The notes: generated by a model not told the origin, from the letters alone. DNA of 20,167 bases from Alkalihalobacterium sp048323755 (GCF_048323755.1 NZ_JBLWFS010000043.1:1-20167), one strand, 5' to 3'; counted from the stretch's first letter, positions 1-6,782 are shown. Numbers and translations are program-made.

Positions 1-15
1 CAAACTCTCCATAAA
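1..15 (-). rRNA. 16S rRNA, first 15 nt (partial)
   Basis: Read on the minus strand, the window ends in TTTATGGAGAGTTTG, which matches the usual Bacillus 16S 5' end (TTTAT-GGAGAGTTTGATCCTGG, recalled). The exact mature 5' base is an estimate. The rest of the gene lies outside the window. It is the start of a second rrn operon, in the same orientation as the one ending at the right edge. Confidence 0.85.
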
Positions 16-148
16 AGTGTTTGATATAGCTCACTGTCACAAACGTGACGTTTTTTAAAACATTGACGAGATATCATGTATCTCATTTATTTCGCTTGGC
101 TTTTTGTTCAGTTTTCAAAGAACTTTTATTTGTCGCCTTTATAGCGAC
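16..148 (-). other. pre-16S rRNA leader with boxA-like antitermination element
   Basis: This is the transcribed leader between the rrn promoter and 16S. On the minus strand 106-123 reads GTTCTTTGAAAACTGAAC, which resembles the boxA region of Bacillus rRNA leaders (TGCTCTTTGAAAACT, recalled), the site for Nus-factor antitermination. Just before it, GTCGC (132-136) and GCGAC (144-148) form a 5-bp hairpin immediately after the predicted start site. The remaining leader is AT-rich and probably contributes one strand of the 16S processing stem. The partner strand lies outside the window. Confidence 0.7.
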
Positions 149-154
149 TTGATT

Positions 155-183
155 ATTATAACAAGTCGTTACCGAAGTGTCAA
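155..183 (-). promoter_or_regulatory. rrn promoter P2 (sigma-A, consensus)
   Basis: Minus strand TTGACA (178-183), exactly 17 bp, TATAAT (155-160): a perfect sigma-A consensus. Seven bases downstream of the -10 the first candidate start base is G, as expected for GTP-sensitive Bacillus rRNA promoters (family knowledge). It drives the 16S gene that begins at the window edge. Confidence 0.92.
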
Positions 184-227
184 CATGTTTTTTTAATCAG
201 ATCAACTGCTCGTTAGCGACAAGTAAT

Positions 228-256
228 AATATATCATGTAATAAATAATTATGCAA
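228..256 (-). promoter_or_regulatory. rrn promoter P1 (sigma-A-like)
   Basis: Minus strand TTGCAT (251-256), 17 bp, TATATT (228-233), about 70 bp upstream of P2 and just after the bofA terminator. Tandem promoters are common at Bacillus rrn operons near the origin. The first G downstream lies about 8 bases from the -10. Confidence 0.7.
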
Positions 257-267
257 CACTTTTTCAT

Positions 268-298
268 AAAAAAATGAGGGAACTTTTAGTCCCTCATT
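268..298 (-). terminator. rho-independent terminator of bofA
   Basis: On the minus strand a 9-bp stem AATGAGGGA/TCCCTCATT (arms 290-298 and 273-281) with an 8-nt loop is followed by a run of T. It begins 4 bases after the bofA stop codon and insulates bofA from the rrn promoters. Confidence 0.9.
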
Positions 299-302
299 CA
301 TT

Positions 303-566
303 CTATAAAACAAATTGTTCAATTGCAACTAATAACAGGACGCCTGGGATACCTAAAAACCCTGAAACTGATGCAGTTATCATGTTAATAGGTATGTGAT
401 AGTCAATTAAAGACCCAAATGCATTCAAAAAGAATAAAAATAGGGCTCCAATCATCAACTTTACTGCTGCCTGGCCTACAAACCGCAGTGGTTTGATAGG
501 AGCTCCTACTATTAATAGAAGAAAGATAAGGCCGCCAATTAAGGCAACAATTAAAATAGGATCCAC
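303..566 (-). CDS. bofA: BofA, inhibitor of pro-sigma-K processing
   Basis: Small integral membrane protein of the sporulation pathway. In B. subtilis, BofA with SpoIVFA holds the intramembrane protease SpoIVFB inactive in the mother-cell/forespore membrane until the sigma-G signal arrives. The 87 residues equal the B. subtilis length as I recall it. They contain a hydrophobic segment at about residues 5-22, a second at about 30-50, and the C-terminal family signature (PINMITASVSGFLGIPGVLL). I chose the GTG at 566: AAAGGGG lies 9 bases upstream and the protein then begins (V/M)DPILIVAL, like the family. An in-frame TTG at 608 has no ribosome-binding site. Terminators lie upstream (after yaaL) and downstream, so bofA probably has its own transcript; I find no convincing promoter in 567-661. 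Confidence 0.92.
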   Translation of the reverse strand: MDPILIVALIGGLIFLLLIVGAPIKPLRFVGQAAVKLMIGALFLFFLNAFGSLIDYHIPINMITASVSGFLGIPGVLLLVAIEQFVL

Positions 567-661
567 TCTTCTTTTCCCCTTTCTTACCGTTTCTAAATTT
601 AAAATCAAAATAGTTCATTTCTTGTCCAAGTTTCTACTACTACATATATGAAACAAGCCAT

Positions 662-697
662 AAAAAAAGAACGATAGGATATTAACCCTTATCGCTC
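662..697 (-). terminator. terminator after yaaL
   Basis: Minus-strand stem GAGCGATAAGG (687-697) with CCTATCGTTC (669-678), one bulged A and one G-U pair, followed by seven T. The upstream arm lies within the last codons of yaaL and the stop codon is in the loop. It separates the dnaX operon from bofA. Confidence 0.8.
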
Positions 698-906
698 TTT
701 GTTGTGTGTCTTATTCTCGCTTCTCGTAATAAAAACAAATACTTGGCTTCAGTCACTTTTAGTTCATTAAGAACCATTGGTGAAGGATCTAAACTTTTAT
801 TTACGAGCAATTGATGATTTGTTAGCTTTTGTTTCATCTCATCAATTAATGTTAAAAGTCTCTCGTTTTCCTCTTTACGAATACGATGTTTTTTCTTAAA
901 GAACAT
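682..906 (-). CDS. yaaL: YaaL family protein (DUF2508)
   Basis: Small cytoplasmic protein of unknown function found downstream of recR in Bacilli. The 74 codons equal the B. subtilis length as I recall it. The N-terminus is very basic (MFFKKKHRIRK), the middle is predicted helical and charged, and the C-terminal half has the conserved segment LKVTEAKYLFLLREA. No membrane segment or cofactor motif is visible. I chose the ATG at 906 because GGAG lies 8 bases before it. A TTG six codons upstream lacks a site. It lies 26 bases after recR and shares its transcript, ending in a terminator that overlaps its last codons. Position, length and C-terminal match make the family call firm; its role is unknown. 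Confidence 0.85.
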   Translation of the reverse strand: MFFKKKHRIRKEENERLLTLIDEMKQKLTNHQLLVNKSLDPSPMVLNELKVTEAKYLFLLREARIRHTTKSDKG

Positions 907-932
907 TTCGCCCGCTCCAATCAAAGAAAAAA

Positions 933-1529
933 TTATATCTCTCGTCTTCCTTCAATGGCCTTTGATAACGTAACTTCATCTGCATACTCTAAATCTCCAC
1001 CAACAGGCAGCCCATGAGCAATACGAGTGACTTTTATACCTGTAGGCTTAACTAAACGTGAAATATACATTGCTGTTGCTTCACCTTCAATATTAGGGTT
1101 CGTTGCAATGATAATTTCTTGTACCGTTTCATCTTGAAGTCGCTTTAAAAGCTCAGGAATTTTTATATCTTCAGGACCTACCCCATCCATTGGCGATATC
1201 GCTCCATGTAAGACGTGATATAAACCGAAGTATTCTTTCATTTTTTCCATTGCAATGACATCTTTTGCATCTTGAACAACGCAAATGATCGAACGGTCTC
1301 TTTTCGTATCCTCACATATACGACACGGATCGGTATCCGTAATATTGTGGCAGACTGAACAATAGGTTAAATTCCGCTTCGCATTTACTAAGGCTTTTGC
1401 AAAATCTAAAACATCATCCTCTTTCATATCTAGAACAAAAAAGGCCAGACGACTGGCTGTTTTTGGGCCGATGCCTGGCAATCTCATAAAGCCTTCCATT
1501 AATTTTGCTATAGGTTCAGGATATTGCAA
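933..1529 (-). CDS. recR: Recombination mediator protein RecR
   Basis: Cytoplasmic DNA-binding ring protein that works with RecO (and RecF) to load RecA onto SSB-coated gaps during recombinational repair. All family parts are visible in 198 residues: an N-terminal helix-hairpin-helix around LPGIGPKTA (17-25), a four-cysteine zinc finger at C57, C60, C69 and C72, then a Toprim domain (ICVVQDAKDVIAME, and ATNPNIEGEATAMYI further on), and a C-terminal segment with GLPVGGDLEYADE. The start is TTG at 1529, preceded by AAGGGGAGG at about 7-8 bases; no upstream ATG fits. It follows ebfC by 32 bases and precedes yaaL by 26, so the four genes dnaX-ebfC-recR-yaaL form one operon. Confidence 0.97.
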   Translation of the reverse strand: MQYPEPIAKLMEGFMRLPGIGPKTASRLAFFVLDMKEDDVLDFAKALVNAKRNLTYCSVCHNITDTDPCRICEDTKRDRSIICVVQDAKDVIAMEKMKEYFGLYHVLHGAISPMDGVGPEDIKIPELLKRLQDETVQEIIIATNPNIEGEATAMYISRLVKPTGIKVTRIAHGLPVGGDLEYADEVTLSKAIEGRREI

Positions 1530-1561
1530 ACAGTTGACCTCCCCTTAGGTACTACATTCCA

Positions 1562-1873
1562 TTAAAACATACCTGGCATGTTCATTCCTTTTGTATATTT
1601 ACCCATATCCTGTTCAATTAATTCATCCACTTTTTTCAGAGCTTCATTCATCGCTGCTAACACTAAATCTTGTAACATATCTACATCGTCAGGATCGACA
1701 ACCTCTTCAGAGATTTTAATATCTAGGATACGCTTATCTCCACTTGCTACAACAGTAACCATTCCGCCACCTGCTGTTGCTTCTACTGTTTTTTCCTTTA
1801 ACTCTTCCTGTGCTTGCATCATTTGTTTTTGCATTTTTTGTACTTGTTTCATCATTTGTCCCATGTTTTTCAT
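1562..1873 (-). CDS. ebfC: Nucleoid-associated protein, YbaB/EbfC family (YaaK)
   Basis: Small DNA-binding dimer of the YbaB/EbfC family, encoded between dnaX and recR in most bacteria and thought to influence nucleoid structure or gene expression. The 103 residues begin with a Met/Lys/Gln-rich amphipathic helix (residues 1-30, nine or more Met), then a beta region TAGGGMVTVVASGDKRI and the conserved EEVVDPDDVDMLQDLVLAAMNEALKK helix near 56-81 (positions approximate). The start ATG at 1873 follows GGAGGT at 8 bases. An ATG inside that Shine-Dalgarno region is too close to be used. It starts 19 bases after dnaX. Confidence 0.95.
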   Translation of the reverse strand: MKNMGQMMKQVQKMQKQMMQAQEELKEKTVEATAGGGMVTVVASGDKRILDIKISEEVVDPDDVDMLQDLVLAAMNEALKKVDELIEQDMGKYTKGMNMPGMF

Positions 1874-1892
1874 TTTTACATACCTCCAAGTA

Positions 1893-3584
1893 TTATTTAC
1901 TTTCTACAATTTCTATTAAATCCGAACCCACTAATTTAATGGCTTCGTCAACAATCGGATCTTCTTCTGGTTGCGATGTATCACCACGTTGTTCTTTTAA
2001 GAAGTCTTCTTTTATTTTGTCCCATTGAATGGATAAAATAGAAAAGAAACCGATTTGTTTTTGATAAACTTGTTGAAGAACTGTTTCTACATTAGCTCGA
2101 AATTTCGTTTCTATCATATCTCTATGCATTTCATTTTGAAACGCCAGAACAATATGACCACTTGAAGCGGCAACTGGTTTACAATCACTTAACCAAGCTT
2201 GCGCAGGAACACTATGTTGCTTTATTTGGTCCATTACCTGTCCCCACTGACTACTAACTAATTGTAAATCTTGTTTCGTTGCCTTCTTTAAAACCTCTTT
2301 TACTTGAGGTGGTACTCCTTTACTACCGATAGAACCAGAACTTTTACGCTGTAAAGGTTTACTGATCTCATTGCGCTTTTCATTGGATGTTGTTATTACT
2401 TGTCCTGATTTTAAATCTTTTAATTCTTTCTCTAAACTTTCTAACCTAGTTTGGAGAGAAGTCACCTTTTCATTGTCAACATGTTCAGCTACTGGTGATG
2501 TAGAAGACTGACATAGTTTAACAATCGCTAGTTCTAAAAAGATCTTTCCTTGTGTCGCCCACTTCATCGCTTGCTGACTCTCACTTAATAAGTGTAACCA
2601 CTCATATATAGATGCAGCTGATATTTCTGTAGTCAATTTCTTAAACGCATCATCCACTTTAGCTCTCTCTAACATCGACTCAAGTGAAGGAGCCGTTTGA
2701 TATAAAAGAATATCACGATAGTAATAGATCAAGTCTTCTATAAAGCGTTGGGGATCTTTCCCCTCAGAAAGGAGCAAATTAACGGCTTTTAATGCTTTAA
2801 CAGAGTCTTTTTCTTGAATTCCGTTAACAATTTCAGTTAAGAAGTTTTGCGATACTGCCCCCGTAATCGAAAGAACGTCTTCTAATGTTACCGTTCCTTC
2901 TGAATAGGACATCGCTTGATCTAGTAAACTGAGTGCATCACGCATTCCTCCATCGGAAGCCCGTGCTACCATCTGAAGAGCATCATCGTTTACTTCAGTA
3001 TCATAATGACTTACGATAAATTTCATTCTTCCGACTAGAGCTTCATTTGAGATCCTTTTAAAATCAAAACGCTGACAGCGAGAGATAATCGTTAAAGGAA
3101 TTTTATGTGGCTCTGTTGTTGCTAAAATAAAAATGACATGCTTTGGCGGCTCTTCTAACGTTTTTAAAAGCGCATTAAAAGCACCTGTAGAAAGCATATG
3201 AACTTCATCAATAATATAAACCTTATAACGAACTTCATTTGGTGCAAATTTTACTTTATCGCGAATATCTCGTATTTCATCTACACCATTATTTGAAGCC
3301 GCATCAATTTCAATAACATCTACTATTGATCCGTCCGTAATTCCTTTACACGACTTACACTCATTACACGGTTCAGGGACTGGTGCTTGTTCACAATTTA
3401 TTGCTTTTGCAACAATTTTAGCAGCACTTGTTTTCCCTGTTCCTCTAGGTCCTGTGAAGAGATACGCATGGGAAAATTTATTATGTACTAACGCATTTTG
3501 CAGCGTTTTCGTTATATGTTCTTGTCCCGCAATATCTCCCAATTGCTGTGGGCGCCATACACGATATAGTGCTTGATATCCCAA
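1893..3584 (-). CDS. dnaX: DNA polymerase III subunit tau (clamp loader ATPase)
   Basis: AAA+ ATPase of the clamp loader, which opens and places the beta clamp on primed DNA and tethers polymerase to helicase. The 563 residues contain Walker A GPRGTGKT at 45-52, zinc-binding cysteines C64, C73, C76 and C79, Walker B IIDEVHML, and the sensor-1 and SRC motif LTIISRCQRF. A Lys/Ser-rich linker follows near 400-440, then a C-terminal tau domain. I placed the start at TTG 3584: GGAGG lies 8 bases upstream and the protein begins (M)GYQALYRVWRP, as in the family. An upstream in-frame ATG at 3617 overlaps the -10 of the promoter and has no ribosome site. I saw no A/T-rich slippery site of the E. coli gamma type, so only full-length tau is expected. 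Confidence 0.97.
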   Translation of the reverse strand: MGYQALYRVWRPQQLGDIAGQEHITKTLQNALVHNKFSHAYLFTGPRGTGKTSAAKIVAKAINCEQAPVPEPCNECKSCKGITDGSIVDVIEIDAASNNGVDEIRDIRDKVKFAPNEVRYKVYIIDEVHMLSTGAFNALLKTLEEPPKHVIFILATTEPHKIPLTIISRCQRFDFKRISNEALVGRMKFIVSHYDTEVNDDALQMVARASDGGMRDALSLLDQAMSYSEGTVTLEDVLSITGAVSQNFLTEIVNGIQEKDSVKALKAVNLLLSEGKDPQRFIEDLIYYYRDILLYQTAPSLESMLERAKVDDAFKKLTTEISAASIYEWLHLLSESQQAMKWATQGKIFLELAIVKLCQSSTSPVAEHVDNEKVTSLQTRLESLEKELKDLKSGQVITTSNEKRNEISKPLQRKSSGSIGSKGVPPQVKEVLKKATKQDLQLVSSQWGQVMDQIKQHSVPAQAWLSDCKPVAASSGHIVLAFQNEMHRDMIETKFRANVETVLQQVYQKQIGFFSILSIQWDKIKEDFLKEQRGDTSQPEEDPIVDEAIKLVGSDLIEIVESK

Positions 3585-3615
3585 CGACTTCTCCTCCTCG
3601 GTCACTATTGATTTC

Positions 3616-3645
3616 ATTATACCTTAACTACACTTGTTTTTTCAA
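3616..3645 (-). promoter_or_regulatory. sigma-A promoter of the dnaX operon
   Basis: Minus strand TTGAAA (3640-3645), 18 bp, TATAAT (3616-3621). It lies between the scr terminator and the dnaX ribosome site and gives a leader of about 25 bases to the TTG start. Confidence 0.8.
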
Positions 3646-3654
3646 AAGACAAAT

Positions 3655-3681
3655 AAAAAAACAGCTTATAAAAAGCTGTTT
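3655..3681 (-). terminator. terminator of the SRP RNA gene
   Basis: Minus-strand 9-bp stem AAACAGCTT/AAGCTGTTT (arms 3673-3681 and 3659-3667) with a 5-nt loop, followed by T residues. It starts about 20 bases after the predicted mature 3' end of scr. Confidence 0.93.
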
Positions 3682-3698
3682 CACATATCATATATAAA

Positions 3699-3966
3699 GC
3701 CGTGCACCTTCCTTCGATCAAGTTGCCCCAAGCGTTACCTAAGCAGTTAGCTCAGCCCAGGCGACTCTGCGGCACACGGAAGGGTCCACTTACTGCTGCT
3801 TCCTTCCGGACCTGACAGGGTTCATGGGTTTCCGTTGCGCAGAACCCAAACGTCAACACCACTTACTTAGGTCAGACCTTACGACAACAAGACCTTGAGA
3901 AGGGATTCAGCCTCGCTACAGCGGATTGCGAGTACAGGGCACCGCTACCTCCCCACCTAGCACGAC
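3699..3966 (-). ncRNA. ffs: Signal recognition particle RNA (scRNA, Bacillus long type)
   Basis: RNA scaffold of the signal recognition particle, which binds Ffh and targets membrane and secreted proteins. The conserved Ffh-binding tip is plain on the minus strand: CAGGTCCGGAAGGAAGCAGC (within about 3790-3825). The Alu-domain start (GGTAGCGGTGCCCTGTA) is near the 5' end. The predicted terminal helix pairs GTCGTGC (3960-3966) with GCACGGC (3699-3705), which sets the ends given here. The resulting 268 nt fit the roughly 270-nt Bacillus scRNA (gene scr) rather than the short E. coli 4.5S form. Transcription probably starts near 4007, leaving a roughly 40-nt 5' extension to be trimmed, by RNase III in B. 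subtilis. Confidence 0.96.
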
Positions 3967-4013
3967 AAATTTAATAACAATTTTAAGTGCGCCTCTTATG
4001 TGACGCATAACCT

Positions 4014-4042
4014 AGTATAGAGGTTTTTAATAAAGAATGCAA
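4014..4042 (-). promoter_or_regulatory. sigma-A promoter of the SRP RNA gene
   Basis: Minus strand TTGCAT (4037-4042), 17 bp, TATACT (4014-4019). The predicted start near 4007 lies about 40 bases before the mature RNA. Confidence 0.85.
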
Positions 4043-4092
4043 TAGTAATACATTTCTTGTAGTGGTTTTTATTTCCCTAGTGAGTAAAAACC
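4022..4092. repeat. three phased copies of GGTTTTTA around the scr promoter
   Basis: GGTTTTTA occurs at 4022-4029 (inside the promoter spacer) and 4064-4071, and inverted as TAAAAACC at 4085-4092. Centre-to-centre distances are 42 and 21 bp, whole numbers of helical turns. The last two form an 8-bp inverted repeat with a 13-nt gap and no T-run, so a terminator is unlikely. They may be operator sites or phased A-tracts that bend the DNA. Confidence 0.5.
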
Positions 4093-4110
4093 TATTATCT
4101 TGCTAATTGT

Positions 4111-4119
4111 ATTATACCA
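4111..4119 (-). promoter_or_regulatory. possible extended -10 promoter upstream of scr
   Basis: Minus strand TGGTATAAT is a full extended -10 element, but no good -35 lies upstream. It would give a second, longer scr precursor starting near 4104. It sits directly after the tadA stop, where no terminator is visible. Confidence 0.35.
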
Positions 4120-4133
4120 CATATATTGTTCTG

Positions 4134-4613
4134 TTATTTATTAATCCTATGTTTTTGTCTTAACGCTTTGAAAAAGTCTTTTAGCATTTGGGCACATTGT
4201 TCTTCTAGTACACCTTTGGTTACTTCAGCTTGATGGTTAAAACGTTCATCACTTAATAAATTATAAAAAGTTCCAGCGCAACCTGCTTTAGGGTCAACTG
4301 CACCATATACAACACGCTTTACACGTGACTGCACAACTGCACCAGCACACATTGGACAAGGTTCCAACGTTACGTATAACGTGCAGTCTATTAACCTCCA
4401 GCTTTTTAACTGTTCACACGCCTTTTCAATCGCTAACATTTCGGCATGTGCATTAGCTTGTTGTGTTTTTTCTCTTAAATTGAAGGCAGAAGCAACGACA
4501 TGATTATCTTTCACAATAACAGCGCCAATTGGTACTTCATCCATTTGCATAGCTTTCTTTGCTTCTTCAATCGCTAATTGCATAAAGTATTCATCTGAAT
4601 ATTGACAGTTCAT
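4134..4613 (-). CDS. tadA: tRNA-specific adenosine deaminase TadA
   Basis: Zinc enzyme that deaminates A34 to inosine in the anticodon of tRNA-Arg(ACG), so that one tRNA reads several Arg codons. The cytidine/deoxycytidylate deaminase fold is clear in 159 residues: VPIGAV near 27-32, catalytic H56-A-E58 (zinc ligand H56, proton shuttle E58), and P85-C86-x-x-C89 (zinc ligands C86 and C89), followed by the TadA-type C-terminal helix. N45 in FNLRE matches a tRNA-contacting position of the family. The start is ATG at 4613; the ribosome site is modest (GGAAAGG at about 11 bases) and lies inside the end of the 43-codon ORF just upstream, which suggests translational coupling. It corresponds to yaaJ of B. 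subtilis. Confidence 0.96.
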   Translation of the reverse strand: MNCQYSDEYFMQLAIEEAKKAMQMDEVPIGAVIVKDNHVVASAFNLREKTQQANAHAEMLAIEKACEQLKSWRLIDCTLYVTLEPCPMCAGAVVQSRVKRVVYGAVDPKAGCAGTFYNLLSDERFNHQAEVTKGVLEEQCAQMLKDFFKALRQKHRINK

Positions 4614-4618
4614 ATGTA

Positions 4619-4750
4619 TTAAGGCCTTTCCTTCCCACGCTGTTGTATTTCTTCCTCTAGTCTTTTAACACTCACCCATCGAAGAAATGTTTTTTCCATC
4701 GCGTGAAGTTCACTTTTCTTCAAATGATTATTCGACTTATTATCTCTCAT
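4619..4750 (-). CDS. Small 43-aa protein upstream of tadA, unknown
   Basis: This short open frame begins with ATG at 4750, preceded by GAGAGGA at about 8 bases, and ends 5 bases before the tadA ATG. The product is MRDNNKSNNHLKKSELHAME, then a central KTFLRWVSVKRLEEEI segment and a short basic tail ending in P. It is hydrophilic, probably largely helical, with no signal peptide, membrane segment or cysteine. The good ribosome site, tight spacing and lack of another role for this stretch favour real translation. It could act as a leader that couples ribosomes to tadA, or be a small protein in its own right. I do not recognise a family. Confidence 0.55.
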   Translation of the reverse strand: MRDNKSNNHLKKSELHAMEKTFLRWVSVKRLEEEIQQRGKERP

Positions 4751-4820
4751 TCGTACATTCCTCTCTACTACAATCTATTAGAAATTATTATTCAGTAACA
4801 ACTTCTTATTCATGAAGTTG

Positions 4821-4853
4821 AAAAAAAACCCCTGCATAGGCAGGGATTTTTTT
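4821..4853. terminator. bidirectional terminator after oppC
   Basis: CCCTGC (4830-4835) and GCAGGG (4840-4845) form a 6-bp GC-rich stem with a 4-nt loop, flanked by eight A on the left and a T-run on the right. It can therefore stop transcription in either direction. On the minus strand it ends the transporter operon and protects the tadA unit. A second inverted repeat, CAACTTC/GAAGTTG (4798-4820), lies next to it without a T-run. Confidence 0.88.
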
Positions 4854-5748
4854 AACGTTTTGTTTTCGGATCAAAAGCATCTCGGAGTCCATCACCGATG
4901 AAGTTAATCGCTAGTACTGTGAATAGTATAGCCAAACCAGGCGGAATCCATGCTTCTGGATGCTGAGTTAATACTCGCAGACTTCTCGCTTCCGTAACCA
5001 TGTTACCCCATGTTGGAGTTGGTTGAGGTATACCGAAACCGATAAAGCTTAGAGCTGACTCGATAATAATCATCGTTGCCATCATTAATGTTGCATTTAC
5101 AATGATTGGACCAACAGCATTTGGTAAGAAGTGCTTAACAATAATTCGGAAGTCAGAACATCCGATAGAACGAGCACCTAATATAAATTCCTTTTCACGT
5201 AGAGCTAAGAACGTACCACGTAAAATCCTCGTTATATTTGGCCATGTGGTTAGTGCAATAATTGTAACAAAGATTGGTACATTTATTTTTTCTAAGATGG
5301 CCATAACTGTTAAAACAAGTAATAAAAACGGGAATATGAGCATTAAGTCAGCAGCCCTCATAATTAAGCTGTCAATTTTACCACCATAATACCCTGCTAA
5401 TGAACCTAAAACAACACCAATCATTAATGTAAAGGCCATGGCTGCGACACCAACTGTTAATGAGATTCGCGAACCGTATACCATACGTGCAAAGTTATCT
5501 CGTCCAGAACTATCTGTTCCTAACCAATGTTCTGCACTAGGTTTGGCCATTACATTCATAAGATTTGACTTTGTAGGGTCATGTGTTGTTAATAAAGGTG
5601 CAAAAAGTGCTATTAGGACAAAGAATATTAATATAAAAATCCCAGCAACTGCAAGTTTATTACGAAGGAAGCGACGCATTGCAAGCTGTAAAGGGCTCGC
5701 ACTTTTTGCAGGTTTTTGTGTTTGTTCAACATTAGTTGTATTATTCAT
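4852..5748 (-). CDS. oppC: Peptide ABC transporter permease, OppC type
   Basis: Second membrane subunit of a peptide importer, paired with the OppB-type subunit. About six hydrophobic segments are visible: one near residues 35-57 after a charged N-terminus, and five in the BPD_transp_1 domain from about 95 on. The cytoplasmic coupling (EAA) loop is clear as EKEFILGARSIGCSDFRIIV followed by KHFLPNA, and PTPTWGNMV near the C-terminus is typical of OppC/DppC. The length of 298 residues is normal. I start at ATG 5748, preceded by GAGGTGA; a GTG three codons upstream lies within that site. The ribosome site overlaps the oppB stop codon (gap about 10 bases), so the two are coupled. Confidence 0.93.
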   Translation of the reverse strand: MNNTTNVEQTQKPAKSASPLQLAMRRFLRNKLAVAGIFILIFFVLIALFAPLLTTHDPTKSNLMNVMAKPSAEHWLGTDSSGRDNFARMVYGSRISLTVGVAAMAFTLMIGVVLGSLAGYYGGKIDSLIMRAADLMLIFPFLLLVLTVMAILEKINVPIFVTIIALTTWPNITRILRGTFLALREKEFILGARSIGCSDFRIIVKHFLPNAVGPIIVNATLMMATMIIIESALSFIGFGIPQPTPTWGNMVTEARSLRVLTQHPEAWIPPGLAILFTVLAINFIGDGLRDAFDPKTKR

Positions 5749-5758
5749 CGCGCTCACC

Positions 5759-6724
5759 TCAATCGTAACGTATTCTTGGATCTACTACAGCATAGAAAAT
5801 ATCAGCAAGTAAGTTACCTATAAGGATCGTTACCGCTAATAGTAAATTGATTGCCATAATAACTGGATAATCTCTATTCATAATAGAATTTAAGAACAGT
5901 GTTCCTAATCCAGGATAGTTAAAAACAGCTTCAGTAATAACAGCTCCACTTAACAATGTTCCAAATTCAAAACCGAGTAGCGTAATAATCGGAATTAATG
6001 CATTTCGAAGAGTGTGCTTATATAGTACAGGTCTTGGCCCTAAACCTTTTGCTTTCGCTGTACGAATAAAGTCACTACCCATAACTTCCATCATTTCAGT
6101 TCTCATATAACGCATATAAATAGCAGTACTTGCTAACCCAAGAGTAAATCCAGGTAAAACCAAGTGTCTCAATTTATCAAAGAATAACTCGAATCCTGTC
6201 AAACCGATCGTTGAAACTGTTCCTTGTGACGGGAACCAACCTAACTGGAATGAAAATACGTAAATACCAATTAAGGCTGCAAAGAAGTTAGGAGTTGCAA
6301 GACCGAGAAAAGCAAATGTAGTTGCACTATAGTCAAGCAAAGAATATGGTTTTCTCGCAGAATAAATTCCAATTGGAATCGCAACTACGATCGTTATAAA
6401 AAGTGCGAATAATGATAGATATAACGTGTTCATAATACGTGAACTAATGAGTTCACTTACTGAACGTCCTGTATAGTGCATGGATTGTCCAAAATCACCT
6501 ACTGCTACAGAAGATAACCAATTCCAATATTGAACTGGTACGGGGTCATTTAACCCTAATGCTTCTCTTCGCTCTTCCAACACTTCAGCCGGAATATTTG
6601 GATCTAAAATTTCACCAGATAACGGGTCTCCAGGTGCTGCATACGCTAATGCAAAAATAACAACTGTGACGATAAAAAGCATAGGTATAAATTGCAAGAC
6701 CCTTCGAATGATGTACTTATACAT
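5759..6724 (-). CDS. oppB: Peptide ABC transporter permease, OppB type
   Basis: First membrane subunit of the peptide importer. The 321 residues begin MYKYIIRRVLQFIPMLF, the usual OppB/DppB first membrane helix, followed by the family's external segment with GDPL and LGLNDPVPVQYWNWL. A BPD_transp_1 domain with five more helices follows from about residue 95. The coupling loop reads GSDFIRTAKAKGLGPRPVLY with KHTLRNALIP after it, and the C-terminus (LLADIFYAVVDPRIRY) is typical. An open frame extends 20 codons upstream to another ATG (6784), but that part would come from a hairpin. The ATG at 6724 has GGAGGAGG six bases before it. Confidence 0.95.
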   Translation of the reverse strand: MYKYIIRRVLQFIPMLFIVTVVIFALAYAAPGDPLSGEILDPNIPAEVLEERREALGLNDPVPVQYWNWLSSVAVGDFGQSMHYTGRSVSELISSRIMNTLYLSLFALFITIVVAIPIGIYSARKPYSLLDYSATTFAFLGLATPNFFAALIGIYVFSFQLGWFPSQGTVSTIGLTGFELFFDKLRHLVLPGFTLGLASTAIYMRYMRTEMMEVMGSDFIRTAKAKGLGPRPVLYKHTLRNALIPIITLLGFEFGTLLSGAVITEAVFNYPGLGTLFLNSIMNRDYPVIMAINLLLAVTILIGNLLADIFYAVVDPRIRYD

Positions 6725-6752
6725 GATTGTCCTCCTCCTACTCAGTAAAAGG

Positions 6753-6782
6753 GGGTGCATAGCAGGTCTAGACCATGCACCC
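6753..6782 (-). other. intercistronic hairpin between oppA and oppB
   Basis: GGGTGCAT (6753-6760) and ATGCACCC (6775-6782) form a perfect 8-bp GC-rich stem, and the loop itself contains the palindrome GGTCTAGACC (6765-6774). On the mRNA it is followed by CCTTTTAC rather than a full U-run. It probably stabilises the oppA 3' end or lets only part of transcription pass, giving more binding protein than permease. Confidence 0.7.

Noticed and set aside
1893..3584. Programmed frameshift in dnaX for a gamma product
   Set aside because: No A-rich slippery heptamer with a following stem was found in the linker region.
3585..3617. ATG start of dnaX 11 codons upstream
   Set aside because: It overlaps the -10 hexamer TATAAT and lacks a ribosome site; TTG at 3584 fits the family start.
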